14,525 nucleotides of DNA, taken from a bacterium. Its GTDB lineage: Bacteria > ARS69. The stretch spans positions 1 through 14,525 of the forward strand of contig JALGZO010000056.1 in NCBI GenBank assembly GCA_025774865.1. The letters run 5' to 3'. The position numbers and the translations under genes are program-made. This document shows, piece by piece, positions 1-7,189 of this stretch (position 1 is the first letter of the stretch; each line of letters begins with the position of its first letter). The notes under the pieces are model-generated. The model was given only the letters and a program-made list of their open reading frames with translations. It searched no databases and was not told the origin of the DNA.

Positions 1-1056
1 CTCACGGAGGACTCCTCGATCCCGGAGGAAGCCCACACCCTCCTGATGCTCGGACCCCGCGAGCTGAACGACCGGCAGCGCTGGGAGATTCACCAGCTGT
101 TGCGGCGCGGAGGCAACGTGCTCGTGTCGGCGCAGTCCTCCCTGTACGAGTACGCACCGGGACCGCGGGGTGGTTACAACATCACGGTTCAGCCGTTGAC
201 GCTCGGGATCAACGATCTTCTGAACGAGTACGGACTCCGCATCGACGACCGTCTGCTGATGGACGCGCAGATGGCGACGCTCGCGATCCCACGCACCCAG
301 AACATCGGAGGCCTGCGCTTCCAGGTCTCCGAACCGGTGCAAGCGCCCATGCAGATCCGGGTGCTCGGAGAGTCCATCGATCGGAACCTCCCGTTCACCG
401 CCGGCGTGCCGGAGCTTCTCTATCTTTGGGGCAACCAGGTGATCGTCGACGAGGAGGGAGTCCTCACGAAGAACCTGACGACCAAGACGATCTTCACCGG
501 GAGCGAGACGGCCTGGCTGGTCGACAAGAAGGCCGGGGCGCTGGCGCTCACCGACCTCGAGATCGAAGGCCATCCCTTGCTACCGCATCCCAGGCTCGCG
601 GTTCTCGTCGAAGGCGTCTTTCCCGATCCCTGGGTGGACCAGGAGGTCCCGGAGTGGCCGGCGTCGGTGACGGACACGACGGCCGCCGACGAGGGAGCGG
701 AAGCAGAAGAGGCAGGACCGGAGCTTCCCCCCGAGCCGGGGCGGCTGCTCGTGATCGGATGCTCCAAGATGTTCGAGGAGATGCTCCTGAATCAGGCGGG
801 TCACGCCCTGTTCCTGCTGAACAGCGTCGACGCGATGTCGCTCGGCGAGGACCTGATCTCCATCCGGTCGAAGCAGTTCGGCCAGCGTACGTTCGGAGAG
901 ACGTCGGACGGCAAGAAGCTCGCCTTCCGCGTCATCAACATTGCCCTGATCCCCGTCCTCGTGGTGGGCATCGGGCTCGGAAACCGGATGCGGCGGCAGC
1001 GGCAATCCAGGGAATACGCGGACCGGATCGACCGCGCAGGAGGTTCGTCGCGATGA
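1..1056 (+). CDS. GldG-like ABC transporter auxiliary protein (5' partial)
   Basis: The frame is open from base 1, so the gene begins before the window; the ATG at 46 lies inside a conserved region and is not the start. About 351 codons are visible. The sequence LLMLGPRELNDRQRWEI fits the periplasmic domain of GldG/ABC-2-type auxiliary proteins, where a segment naming a 'do not cross' value precedes a helix and an LLRRGGNVLV strand. The C-terminus has one membrane segment (VINIALIPVLVVGIGLG, bases 931-981) followed by a basic tail RMRRQRQ, which is typical of this family. A Glu/Ala-rich acidic insert lies near bases 670-735. It overlaps the next gene by ATGA, and a DUF4340 partner is the usual neighbour of GldG-like genes in ABC export operons. 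Substrate unknown. The family call is from remembered motifs, not a search. Confidence 0.8.
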   Translation, partial: LTEDSSIPEEAHTLLMLGPRELNDRQRWEIHQLLRRGGNVLVSAQSSLYEYAPGPRGGYNITVQPLTLGINDLLNEYGLRIDDRLLMDAQMATLAIPRTQNIGGLRFQVSEPVQAPMQIRVLGESIDRNLPFTAGVPELLYLWGNQVIVDEEGVLTKNLTTKTIFTGSETAWLVDKKAGALALTDLEIEGHPLLPHPRLAVLVEGVFPDPWVDQEVPEWPASVTDTTAADEGAEAEEAGPELPPEPGRLLVIGCSKMFEEMLLNQAGHALFLLNSVDAMSLGEDLISIRSKQFGQRTFGETSDGKKLAFRVINIALIPVLVVGIGLGNRMRRQRQSREYADRIDRAGGSSR

Positions 1057-2114
1057 TGAAGCCGAAGTTTCTCGTCATTCTGGCGGTTGTCCTCGTGGTG
1101 CTCGCGGCCCTGTCGTGGACCACGTCCCGAACGAAGTACTCCACCGCCGAGGGAGGCGGATTCGATTCGATTCTGCAGGAGTCCCTGGACGTCGGCGAGG
1201 TCGAGAGCGTCAAGGCGTGGCTCGGCGGAAGCCCCGACAGCCTGGTGGAGCTCACCCGGTCCGGCGACGGTTGGGTCGTCGCCTCGCGCTGGGGCTGGCC
1301 GGCGAAGGAAGACCAGGTGAAACGCCTCTTCGACGATCTCGCGGGACTCAAGGGCGAGCGTCGCGCGTCCACGGAGGAGGTTCTCGCCGACTTCCAGATC
1401 GACGAAGAGGGCGGTCTGCACGTCGTCGGTCTGGCGAGCGGCGGGTCCGAGCTCTTCCACCTCGTCGTCGGCAAGACGGCGACGCGAGGTGGTGCGTTCG
1501 TTCGCCAGCACGGTTCCCACGACGTCTTCCTCACCCCCGCCTCTCTGCGGTCCTCGTTCGGGGTGTGGGGGGACGAGCCGCAAGCGCCCGACCCGAAGCG
1601 CTGGATCGATCTGCAGGTTCACAAGGCAGAACGCAACGAAGTGGACAGGATCGTCCTGCGGGACGGCGCGAACGCCGTCGTCCTGGCGAAGGAGTTCGAG
1701 GAGTCGAAGGTCCCCGAGCCCGACGCGGACGCCGAGGAAGCCGGCGGTGAGGAAGCCACGGCGGCGGTGCCTGCGGTCGACCGGACGAAGTGGACCTGGA
1801 AGCCCGACGGCGACGGCGAGTTCGACAAGAACAAGGTCGACGGCATCCTCGGAACGCTCTGCTCCATCTACGCGTCGGACGTCGCCGATCCCGCGAACGT
1901 CGCTGACTATGGCCTGGACGACGGCGCACGCGTAGCGGAGCTGACCTTCGCAGACGGATCGACGCAGACCGTCTTCTTCGGCGGCCCGGCCACGGACGAG
2001 AATCGCGTCTACTTCCGGGTGGGCGAGGACGGAAGTCCGGCCGAGATTTACAAGAGCACCGCGGACCGCATCTTCCCGGACCGAAGCGAGCTCTCGCCGA
2101 CGCAGGAGAGCTAG
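1053..2114 (+). CDS. DUF4340 membrane-anchored protein
   Basis: 353 residues. The start is ATG 1053, which overlaps the upstream TGA (1054-1056). AGGAGG at 1038-1043 is 9 bases before it; ATG 1056 is an alternative one codon later. Residues about 4-23 (FLVILAVVLVVLAALSW) form one N-terminal signal-anchor helix after a short basic start, so the rest should be periplasmic. The body has the repeated beta pattern of DUF4340 (ELTRSGDGWVVAS, then a KEDQVKRLFDDLAGLK helix, then HLVVGKTATRGGAFVR), repeated more weakly in the second half (TWKPDGDGEFDKNKVDGIL). An acidic Ala/Glu linker separates the halves near residues 220-240. DUF4340 proteins usually sit downstream of GldG-like ABC auxiliary genes, as here. 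The molecular role is not established. No clear terminator follows in the 73-bp gap. Confidence 0.8.
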   Translation: MMKPKFLVILAVVLVVLAALSWTTSRTKYSTAEGGGFDSILQESLDVGEVESVKAWLGGSPDSLVELTRSGDGWVVASRWGWPAKEDQVKRLFDDLAGLKGERRASTEEVLADFQIDEEGGLHVVGLASGGSELFHLVVGKTATRGGAFVRQHGSHDVFLTPASLRSSFGVWGDEPQAPDPKRWIDLQVHKAERNEVDRIVLRDGANAVVLAKEFEESKVPEPDADAEEAGGEEATAAVPAVDRTKWTWKPDGDGEFDKNKVDGILGTLCSIYASDVADPANVADYGLDDGARVAELTFADGSTQTVFFGGPATDENRVYFRVGEDGSPAEIYKSTADRIFPDRSELSPTQES

Positions 2115-2174
2115 TCTCGAGGGCGACTCTTCCGCGGTCGGCCGAAGCGGCTGTCGTAGCGAGGCTTGGTCGCG

Positions 2175-2180
2175 TACATT
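2175..2180 (+). promoter_or_regulatory. Possible -10 box, leaderless-type start for the Fe-S/TPR gene
   Basis: TACATT lies 7 bases before ATG 2188, and there is no Shine-Dalgarno sequence before that ATG (tgcggcc). The spacing would place transcription initiation at or next to the start codon. The -35 region is poor: at 18-bp spacing it is CTGTCG. The geometry repeats that of the stronger promoter at 6907-6934, which is the main reason to list it. Confidence 0.3.
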
Positions 2181-2187
2181 TGCGGCC

Positions 2188-3996
2188 ATGAGTGAGGTGA
2201 CGGCGCGAGCGCCGCGCTGTGAGCCGGCCGCCAGCGCCCAGACCCGCGAGAACCCCTTCCCGGTCTTTCCGGGCGAGATTCGGGTGCGCGGGCCGATGAA
2301 GAAATCGCGCATGGGACGGCGTCGGGCAATCGTGCTCGGCGCCGTTCACGTTCTGATCGTTGCCCACGCGACGCACTGGCTGACGAAGGGCCGGACCCTC
2401 TCCCCCGTCGAGCCTTCGGAATCGATGCGTACCCTCGAGCTCGGCGAGGTCAACGCCGGCTTCGTCTTCTTCGTGCTCGCGATTCTCTCCACTGCGATCT
2501 TCGGCCGTTTCGTTTGCGGTTGGGCGTGTCACCTCGTCGCGCTCCAGGATCTCTGCGGCTGGATCATGAAGCGAATGGGCATCCGCCCGCGCCCGTTCCG
2601 ATCGCGCCTCCTCCTCTTTGCCCCGCTCGTGTTCGCGCTCTACATGTTCGTTTGGCCCAGCCTCAAGCGGCTCCTCCTCGCGCCAGCGGTGCGGGCGATC
2701 TCCCCGGACGCGACGCTGTTCCAGCCGGCCGGACCTTTCCCCGGGTTCTCGGATCACCTGATCACCGAGCATTTCTGGGCCACGTTTCCGACGCTCTGGG
2801 TGGCGATCCCGTTCCTCGCGATCTGCGGTTTCGCAACGGTGTACCTCCTCGGGGCGAAGGGCTTCTGTACCTACGGTTGCCCCTACGGAGGGTTCTTCGC
2901 CCCGGCGGAGAAGTTCGCGGTGGGTCGAATTCGCGTCACCGACGCGTGCGAGCAGTGCGGTCACTGCACTGCCGGGTGCACTTCCAACGTGCGCGTACAC
3001 GAGGAGGTGCGCGAGTACGGCATGGTCGTGGACCCGGGCTGCATGAAGTGCATGGACTGCGTGAGCACGTGCCCGAACGACGCGCTCTATTTCGGGTTCG
3101 GAACGCCCGCGGCGAAAAAGCCTCCGGCCAGGACCGGGCAGCGCTACCGCGTCTACGATCTGCCGCTCGGGCACGAAATCGGGCTCGCGGCCACCTTCGC
3201 GGGCGCATTCTTCGCCGTCCGGGGCGTTTACGATCGCGTGCCGCTTCTGATGGCGATCGGGGTTGCGGGGTGCGTCGCGTTCCTGGCGTGGCTCGCAATT
3301 CGCACGCTGCGCGAGTCCAGCACCTCTCTGCAGAACCTGACCTTGAAATCCGAGGGGCGGCTGAGTGCCGCCGGCGGGACCTTCCTGGCCGTGTGCACCC
3401 TCGTCTTCGTTCTCGTCGTGCAGTCGGGGTTCGTACAGGCACACCGCGCGCGCGCCGAGGCGTGGGATCGTGCCGTTCGCGTCCCGGCCGAAGTCGCGTT
3501 CCGAGAGGAGCAGCCCGAGATCCCGGCCCCGATCCTGGACGCGGCGGACCGCGCGGCCGCCCACTACGAGCGTGCGGATCGAATCGGGGCGGGCGGCTGG
3601 GGCCTCCTCGAGACCCCGGAGGTCGTCGTGCGCCGCGCGTGGATCGCGCTCGTGCGAGGGCGGCCCGACGAGGCGGCCGGGCACATCCGTCGCGTCATCG
3701 CCGCCGGTCACGCCGACCGGCAAGCGCGGTTCGACCTCGCGCGGGTCGTCGAGCTCGGCGGGGATCTCGACGAAGCGGCCGCCCTCTGGCGCGAACTCCT
3801 GGCCGCGGATCCGGCGGACGCGGCGGCGCACCGCGAGCTCGCGCGAGTACTCGAGCGGGCGGGCGACCCGGAGGGAGCGGTCGCGGCCCTCATCGTGGTG
3901 GTGAACCTCGATCCCGGGGACGGGGCGGCGCGGCTTCGACTCGCACAGCTCCTGGAAGACCTCGGCCGGCCGAGCGAGGCCGCTCGCTACCGATGA
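2188..3996 (+). CDS. NapH/NosR-like membrane [4Fe-4S] protein with C-terminal TPR domain
   Basis: 602 residues. Several membrane helices (near 48-65, 90-108, 140-160, 200-222, then three between about 328 and 425) surround the cysteine motifs. CGWACH (C110, C114) and CTYGCP (C226, C230) correspond to the loop cysteine pairs of NapH/NosR/CcoG-type quinol-linked electron-transfer proteins; the first pair has His where CGWxCP is usual. Two ferredoxin motifs follow: C254, C257, C260, C264 and C285, C288, C291, C295 (CMKCMDC, then CP). After the last helix, residues about 492-602 form three TPR-like helix pairs. The likely role is electron transfer between the quinone pool or membrane and an unknown partner, with the TPR tail as a docking site. 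The partner is not in the window. ATG 2188 is chosen because the N-terminal soluble segment reads well, although it has no SD. Its end nearly touches the convergent gene. Confidence 0.78.
   Translation: MSEVTARAPRCEPAASAQTRENPFPVFPGEIRVRGPMKKSRMGRRRAIVLGAVHVLIVAHATHWLTKGRTLSPVEPSESMRTLELGEVNAGFVFFVLAILSTAIFGRFVCGWACHLVALQDLCGWIMKRMGIRPRPFRSRLLLFAPLVFALYMFVWPSLKRLLLAPAVRAISPDATLFQPAGPFPGFSDHLITEHFWATFPTLWVAIPFLAICGFATVYLLGAKGFCTYGCPYGGFFAPAEKFAVGRIRVTDACEQCGHCTAGCTSNVRVHEEVREYGMVVDPGCMKCMDCVSTCPNDALYFGFGTPAAKKPPARTGQRYRVYDLPLGHEIGLAATFAGAFFAVRGVYDRVPLLMAIGVAGCVAFLAWLAIRTLRESSTSLQNLTLKSEGRLSAAGGTFLAVCTLVFVLVVQSGFVQAHRARAEAWDRAVRVPAEVAFREEQPEIPAPILDAADRAAAHYERADRIGAGGWGLLETPEVVVRRAWIALVRGRPDEAAGHIRRVIAAGHADRQARFDLARVVELGGDLDEAAALWRELLAADPADAAAHRELARVLERAGDPEGAVAALIVVVNLDPGDGAARLRLAQLLEDLGRPSEAARYR
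3961..3974. repeat. 14-bp perfect palindrome at a convergent gene junction
   Basis: Bases 3961-3974 (CTCGGCCGGCCGAG) are an exact palindrome inside the last codons of the Fe-S/TPR gene, 22 bases before its stop. It could fold as a 5-bp stem with a CCGG loop in RNA from either strand. No U-tract follows, so it is not a classical intrinsic terminator. Because only 4 bases separate the two convergent stops, any terminator here must lie within coding sequence. Chance is possible at this GC content. Confidence 0.35.
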
Positions 3997-4000
3997 GGGG

Positions 4001-5986
4001 CTAGCCCGACTCCCGCATCTCCGCGAGCCAGCGCCGGACCTCGTCCGCGCGCGGCCCCGTTCCTTCTCGCTCCAGAAAACCGCGAAACGCGGCCCGGGCC
4101 GGCGCGAGCTCGCCGCGCGCGCGATGGAGCACGCCGAGTTGAAAATAGGCCGCCGCGAAGTCGGGCTGAGCCTTCACCACCTCGCGAAACGCGATCATCG
4201 CCGGCTCCGGCCTCTGCTGTCGTAGGTGGCAGAGCCCGAGGTTGAACCACGCCCCGGCGTGATCCCGCTTCTGAGCGACGGCTTTCTCGAACGCGCGGAC
4301 CGCTGCGTCGTACTCGTTTGCGCGGAACCGCGCGACGCCGAGGCCGTGCCACGCGTCGGCGAGCTTCGGATTCAGCTCCAGCGCGCGCTCGAAGTGGCGC
4401 CGCGCCTCGGCGTCTCGGCCCGCGACCAGATGCAGCTCGCCCGCGGTGAGCCAGTGCCGCGGATTGTCGGGCGACGATTCGATCGCGTGCTCGAAAGCGT
4501 CGAGCGCCAGCTCGGGGCGCTGCATCCGCCGGTAGTGGCTGCCGATCGACTCCCACCCATAGGTGCGCCCATGTACCGACATCGGGCAACTCGACAGGAG
4601 TCGCACGAACCGGGTCTCGGCGCGCTCGGCGTCGGCGTTCAGCGCAAGCCACGCCGCGGCGTGTAGCGCGGCTGCACCGACGACCAGAACCGCCGCGCTG
4701 GCGAGGCGGCGAGGATCGGGAACCCAGCGGCCCAGCGCATCCGCCGCCCACCCCAGAAGCAGCAAGCCCGCGAACGACAACGCGTCCCAGTCGCGAAACG
4801 TCCCGATCTCCGGGTTCGCCACGAACGTGAAGAGCAGCGGGAACGCGGCGGCCACCCCGAGAAAGAGCGAGCGGCGAGTCCGGCGCGCGCCGCGTCGAAC
4901 GACCGACACCGCCAGCAACGCGGCCGGGGCGACGAGCAGGTGCTGGTTCAGGACGTCGAAGAGGTGCGCCGGCGACAAGGCGCGGTAAGCCGCGCGGAAC
5001 CCGGGATCACCGAGCCACGGGAGACGGTGGATGTCCTTCGGCTCACCGAGGTAGCCGATCAAGTCGAAGCCGACCGCGAAGAAGAGCGTCCCCGCTACTC
5101 CGACGATCAGGCCGAGCGACACGGCGACAGCTCCCGCCGCCGCGCCGATCGAATCTCCTCGCCAGCGAATGCGCCCGTCCTCGTCGACCCGTGCGGCGGC
5201 GTGCACGACCACCGCAGGCAACAGCGTCACGGTCATCAGGTGCAGCGGAAGCAGAAGCCCCGCGAGCACCGCCGCGCCCCGGGGCGGCCGCTCGACTCGC
5301 AGCTCGCCGAGAGACACCCAGATCCACAGGAGCACGAACGTCATCAACCACGAGTACACCTCGGCGTACCCGGCGAAGAGCGGCAGGTACCCGGCCGACA
5401 CGAGGAGCGCGAGCGCCACACTCTTCTGCGTGCGAGTGTCGCCGAGCCGGCGCGCGACGGGTACCACGAGCAGCAGGTAGATCGCACCGGCCCCCGAGCT
5501 GAACACGAGAAACGTGGTCTCCGGCGACTCCCAGAATCGCTGCCCGGTCTCGTGCAGGGTCTGCAACCCCCAGTAGCTCAGTGGGGCGTGGTCGTTGGCC
5601 CACCCGACCTCGGAGAAGCGGAGGTCGTACGCGATCACGATCATCAAGTCGTTGAGCAGGAGCTGGCCGTCGCCGAGGAGCGGCACGGCCGAGCGCTGGG
5701 CGATGAACAGGGCGGCGCCGACGGCGGCGAGCAGGACCGCGAACGTGGCCGCGGCCCGGGGGCGCCCCCAGGGGTCGAGGAACGCCGGAATGCGTTCGAG
5801 CCCGGCGATCACGCCCCGACGCACCGCCGGCACGAAGAGCAGCGCGGCGAGCACCGCGAACGCGGTCCGACCCGCGGCACCGTGAAACGCCAACGCGTCC
5901 ACGCCCCACGCACAAGCCGGCCAACCGGCCGCCACTACCAGGTGCGAGAGAAGAAAGACGCCCGCGACGACGGTGAGGAGGACCAT
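4001..5986 (-). CDS. Multi-spanning GT-C-like membrane protein with five C-terminal TPRs
   Basis: 661 residues. Residues 1 to about 455 hold roughly ten or more hydrophobic helices. An early extracytoplasmic loop carries LLGDGQLLLND (D106), the type of acidic loop seen in GT-C glycosyltransferases. A conserved-looking NPEIGTFRDWD motif (391-401) lies before a later helix; similar NP-x-G-x-RDWD motifs recur in large TPR membrane proteins of uncharacterised function. Residues 473 to about 645 are five TPR units in 34-residue register (repeating W/Y...LG...A...F...L...P). By analogy with TMTC-type proteins it may be a membrane glycosyltransferase or a scaffold; neither is shown. The start at 5986 is the first Met before the first helix, with no clear SD. 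It lies 51 bases downstream of the dehydrogenase gene on the same strand and could be co-transcribed with it. Confidence 0.7.
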   Translation of the reverse strand: MVLLTVVAGVFLLSHLVVAAGWPACAWGVDALAFHGAAGRTAFAVLAALLFVPAVRRGVIAGLERIPAFLDPWGRPRAAATFAVLLAAVGAALFIAQRSAVPLLGDGQLLLNDLMIVIAYDLRFSEVGWANDHAPLSYWGLQTLHETGQRFWESPETTFLVFSSGAGAIYLLLVVPVARRLGDTRTQKSVALALLVSAGYLPLFAGYAEVYSWLMTFVLLWIWVSLGELRVERPPRGAAVLAGLLLPLHLMTVTLLPAVVVHAAARVDEDGRIRWRGDSIGAAAGAVAVSLGLIVGVAGTLFFAVGFDLIGYLGEPKDIHRLPWLGDPGFRAAYRALSPAHLFDVLNQHLLVAPAALLAVSVVRRGARRTRRSLFLGVAAAFPLLFTFVANPEIGTFRDWDALSFAGLLLLGWAADALGRWVPDPRRLASAAVLVVGAAALHAAAWLALNADAERAETRFVRLLSSCPMSVHGRTYGWESIGSHYRRMQRPELALDAFEHAIESSPDNPRHWLTAGELHLVAGRDAEARRHFERALELNPKLADAWHGLGVARFRANEYDAAVRAFEKAVAQKRDHAGAWFNLGLCHLRQQRPEPAMIAFREVVKAQPDFAAAYFQLGVLHRARGELAPARAAFRGFLEREGTGPRADEVRRWLAEMRESG

Positions 5987-5987
5987 C

Positions 5988-6022
5988 GGGCCAGGGTACC
6001 GGCGGGACCGTCACCGCGTCGA
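5988..6022 (-). promoter_or_regulatory. Weak possible promoter ahead of the TPR membrane protein gene
   Basis: On the minus strand, TCGACG, an 18-base spacer and TACCCT lie just upstream of ATG 5986, with about 6 bases between the -10-like box and the ATG. The match to consensus is poor (4/6 and 3/6). It is listed because the close -10-to-ATG spacing repeats at two other SD-less starts in this window. Read-through from the upstream gene is an equally good explanation for expression. Confidence 0.2.
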
Positions 6023-6037
6023 GCGGGCCCCGGTGGC

Positions 6038-6898
6038 TCACTTCCAGCGATAGAAGCCCCCGCCCGACTTCTTGCCGAGCTTGCCTTCCTTCACCATGCG
6101 CTCGAGGATCTCCGGCGGGCGGAATCGAGCTCCCTCGAGGTGACGGTCGAGGTACCGCGCGATGTCGAGGCGAACGTCGAGGCCGACGAGATCGGTCAAT
6201 TTCAAAGGACCGACCGGGTGCCGGTAGCCGAGCTCCATCGCCCGGTCGATGTCCTCGGCCGACGCCACCCCCTGCTCCACCATCCGCATCGCCTCGAGCC
6301 CGATGACGAGGCCGAGCCGACTCGTCGCGAAACCAGGTGAGTCGGTGACCGTAATCACCTCACGCCCCATCCGCTCGGCGACCGCGCGACCGGCGGCGAG
6401 GGTCTCGTCCGACGTCTGCTCCGCCCGAACGATCTCCAGGAGCTTCAATACGTACGGCGGATTGAAGAAGTGCATGCCGAGAACACGCTCGGGCCGAGCG
6501 GCCGCCCGCGCGATCTCGGAGATCGACAACGACGACGTGTTCGTCGCGAGAATCGCCGCCTCGGGGGCAAGGGCGGAGACGTCACGAAAGAGCGACGTCT
6601 TGAGGTCCATCCGCTCGGGGGCAGCCTCGATGACGAGTCCGGCGTCTCCAACGGCTGCTTCCAGATCCGTGGTCGGGTCGACACGACCGAGCGCGGCCTC
6701 GGCCTCCTCGGCGGAAACTTTCCCTCGTTCGACGCCCTGGGCCAGGTTGGCGCGGATTCGCGAGACGCCGCCCTCGACCAGCGACGACTCCAGGTCGTAC
6801 AGAGCCGTCCGGAACCCCGACTGGGCCGCCACCTGCGCGATGCCGTGGCCCATGGTTCCGGCCCCGAGCACTGCGATCCGTTTCACGTTCGTCGTCAT
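6038..6898 (-). CDS. 3-hydroxyacyl-CoA (3-hydroxybutyryl-CoA) dehydrogenase
   Basis: 286 residues, the usual length for a single-function enzyme (Hbd/PaaH type). It oxidises 3-hydroxyacyl-CoA with NAD. The Rossmann motif GAGTMG is at 12-17, and D35 ends strand 2, as in NAD-specific enzymes. Active-site elements are NTSS (120-123), H143 in HFFNP and E155 in LLEIV. The fourth usual residue, Asn in the PGFxxNR motif, is Ser193 here (SPGFATSRLG). The C-terminal domain has GYRHPVGPLKLTDLVGLD and ends with GKKSGGGFYRWK, both family hallmarks. It is divergent from the Paa-like operon and could supply the beta-oxidation step for that pathway's dicarboxylyl-CoA product; this is inference from proximity. 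There is no SD before the start; a strong promoter lies immediately upstream. Confidence 0.92.
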   Translation of the reverse strand: MTTNVKRIAVLGAGTMGHGIAQVAAQSGFRTALYDLESSLVEGGVSRIRANLAQGVERGKVSAEEAEAALGRVDPTTDLEAAVGDAGLVIEAAPERMDLKTSLFRDVSALAPEAAILATNTSSLSISEIARAAARPERVLGMHFFNPPYVLKLLEIVRAEQTSDETLAAGRAVAERMGREVITVTDSPGFATSRLGLVIGLEAMRMVEQGVASAEDIDRAMELGYRHPVGPLKLTDLVGLDVRLDIARYLDRHLEGARFRPPEILERMVKEGKLGKKSGGGFYRWK

Positions 6899-6906
6899 CG
6901 AGCCGC

Positions 6907-6934
6907 ATCATATCGATCGGGGGCGCCCGGTCAA
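6907..6934 (-). promoter_or_regulatory. Sigma70-type promoter of the dehydrogenase gene, predicted leaderless
   Basis: On the minus strand TTGACC (6929-6934), a 16-bp spacer and TATGAT (6907-6912) match consensus at 5/6 and 5/6. Only 8 bases (gcggctcg) separate the -10 box from ATG 6898, so transcription should start at or within about 2 bases of the A of the start codon. This agrees with the lack of an SD sequence. The spacer contains the palindrome GGGCGCCC (6921-6928), a possible operator half or chance. Confidence 0.6.
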
Positions 6935-6984
6935 GGCGGCGAGCGAGCCCGGAGAGCCGGCACAGGGGCAACCCGTACGCGCAC

Positions 6985-7013
6985 TTGACTCCCTTCGCGA
7001 GGCTGCATAATCT
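6985..7013 (+). promoter_or_regulatory. Sigma70-type promoter of the Paa-like operon
   Basis: TTGACT (6985-6990), a 17-bp spacer and TAATCT (7008-7013). The overlapping CATAAT at 7006-7011 is a better -10 by sequence (5/6) but gives a 15-bp spacer. Initiation near 7019-7021 would leave a leader of about 170 nt before ATG 7190. The -35 is about 50 bp from the -35 of the divergent dehydrogenase promoter, so one regulator bound between them could control both. Confidence 0.5.
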
Positions 7014-7083
7014 CCCGTGTTCTCCGCATTTGGCCGAAACGAGGTCCCTCGAGGCTTCGGGCAAGCTACGAGAATCCGCAAAT

Positions 7084-7106
7084 CGGAACGACGATCCGGG
7101 GTTCCG
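7084..7106. promoter_or_regulatory. Inverted repeat CGGAAC-N11-GTTCCG in the operon leader
   Basis: Arms at 7084-7089 and 7101-7106 are exact complements around an 11-base spacer. It lies downstream of the predicted promoter, inside the roughly 170-nt leader. It may be a roadblock-type operator or a weak RNA hairpin; there is no U-tract, so a terminator is unlikely. No protein-binding consensus is recognised. The rest of 6899-7189 holds the two promoters and no convincing gene. Confidence 0.3.
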
Positions 7107-7189
7107 CCACGCATGGCGCCGGGCCGAGCCGCGCCTGAGCCTGGCCGAACCCGAACCGGACGAACTCGCGAAACGCAGGAGATCGCCGA

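Noticed and set aside
2115-2187. Rho-independent terminator after the DUF4340 gene
   Set aside because: Only short imperfect stems (CCGC/GCGG with an 11-base loop) are present and no U-tract follows.
801-3831. Long minus-strand open frames (up to 766 codons) opposite the DUF4340 and Fe-S genes
   Set aside because: They mirror real coding genes in a high-GC sequence, where opposite-strand frames stay open by codon bias. Their products are Arg/Pro/Gly-rich low-complexity sequence with no recognisable domain.
4940-6340. 466-codon plus-strand frame opposite the TPR membrane protein
   Set aside because: The product is Arg/Glu/His-rich with no motif, and it spans two minus-strand genes with clear domains. 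It is an antisense shadow.
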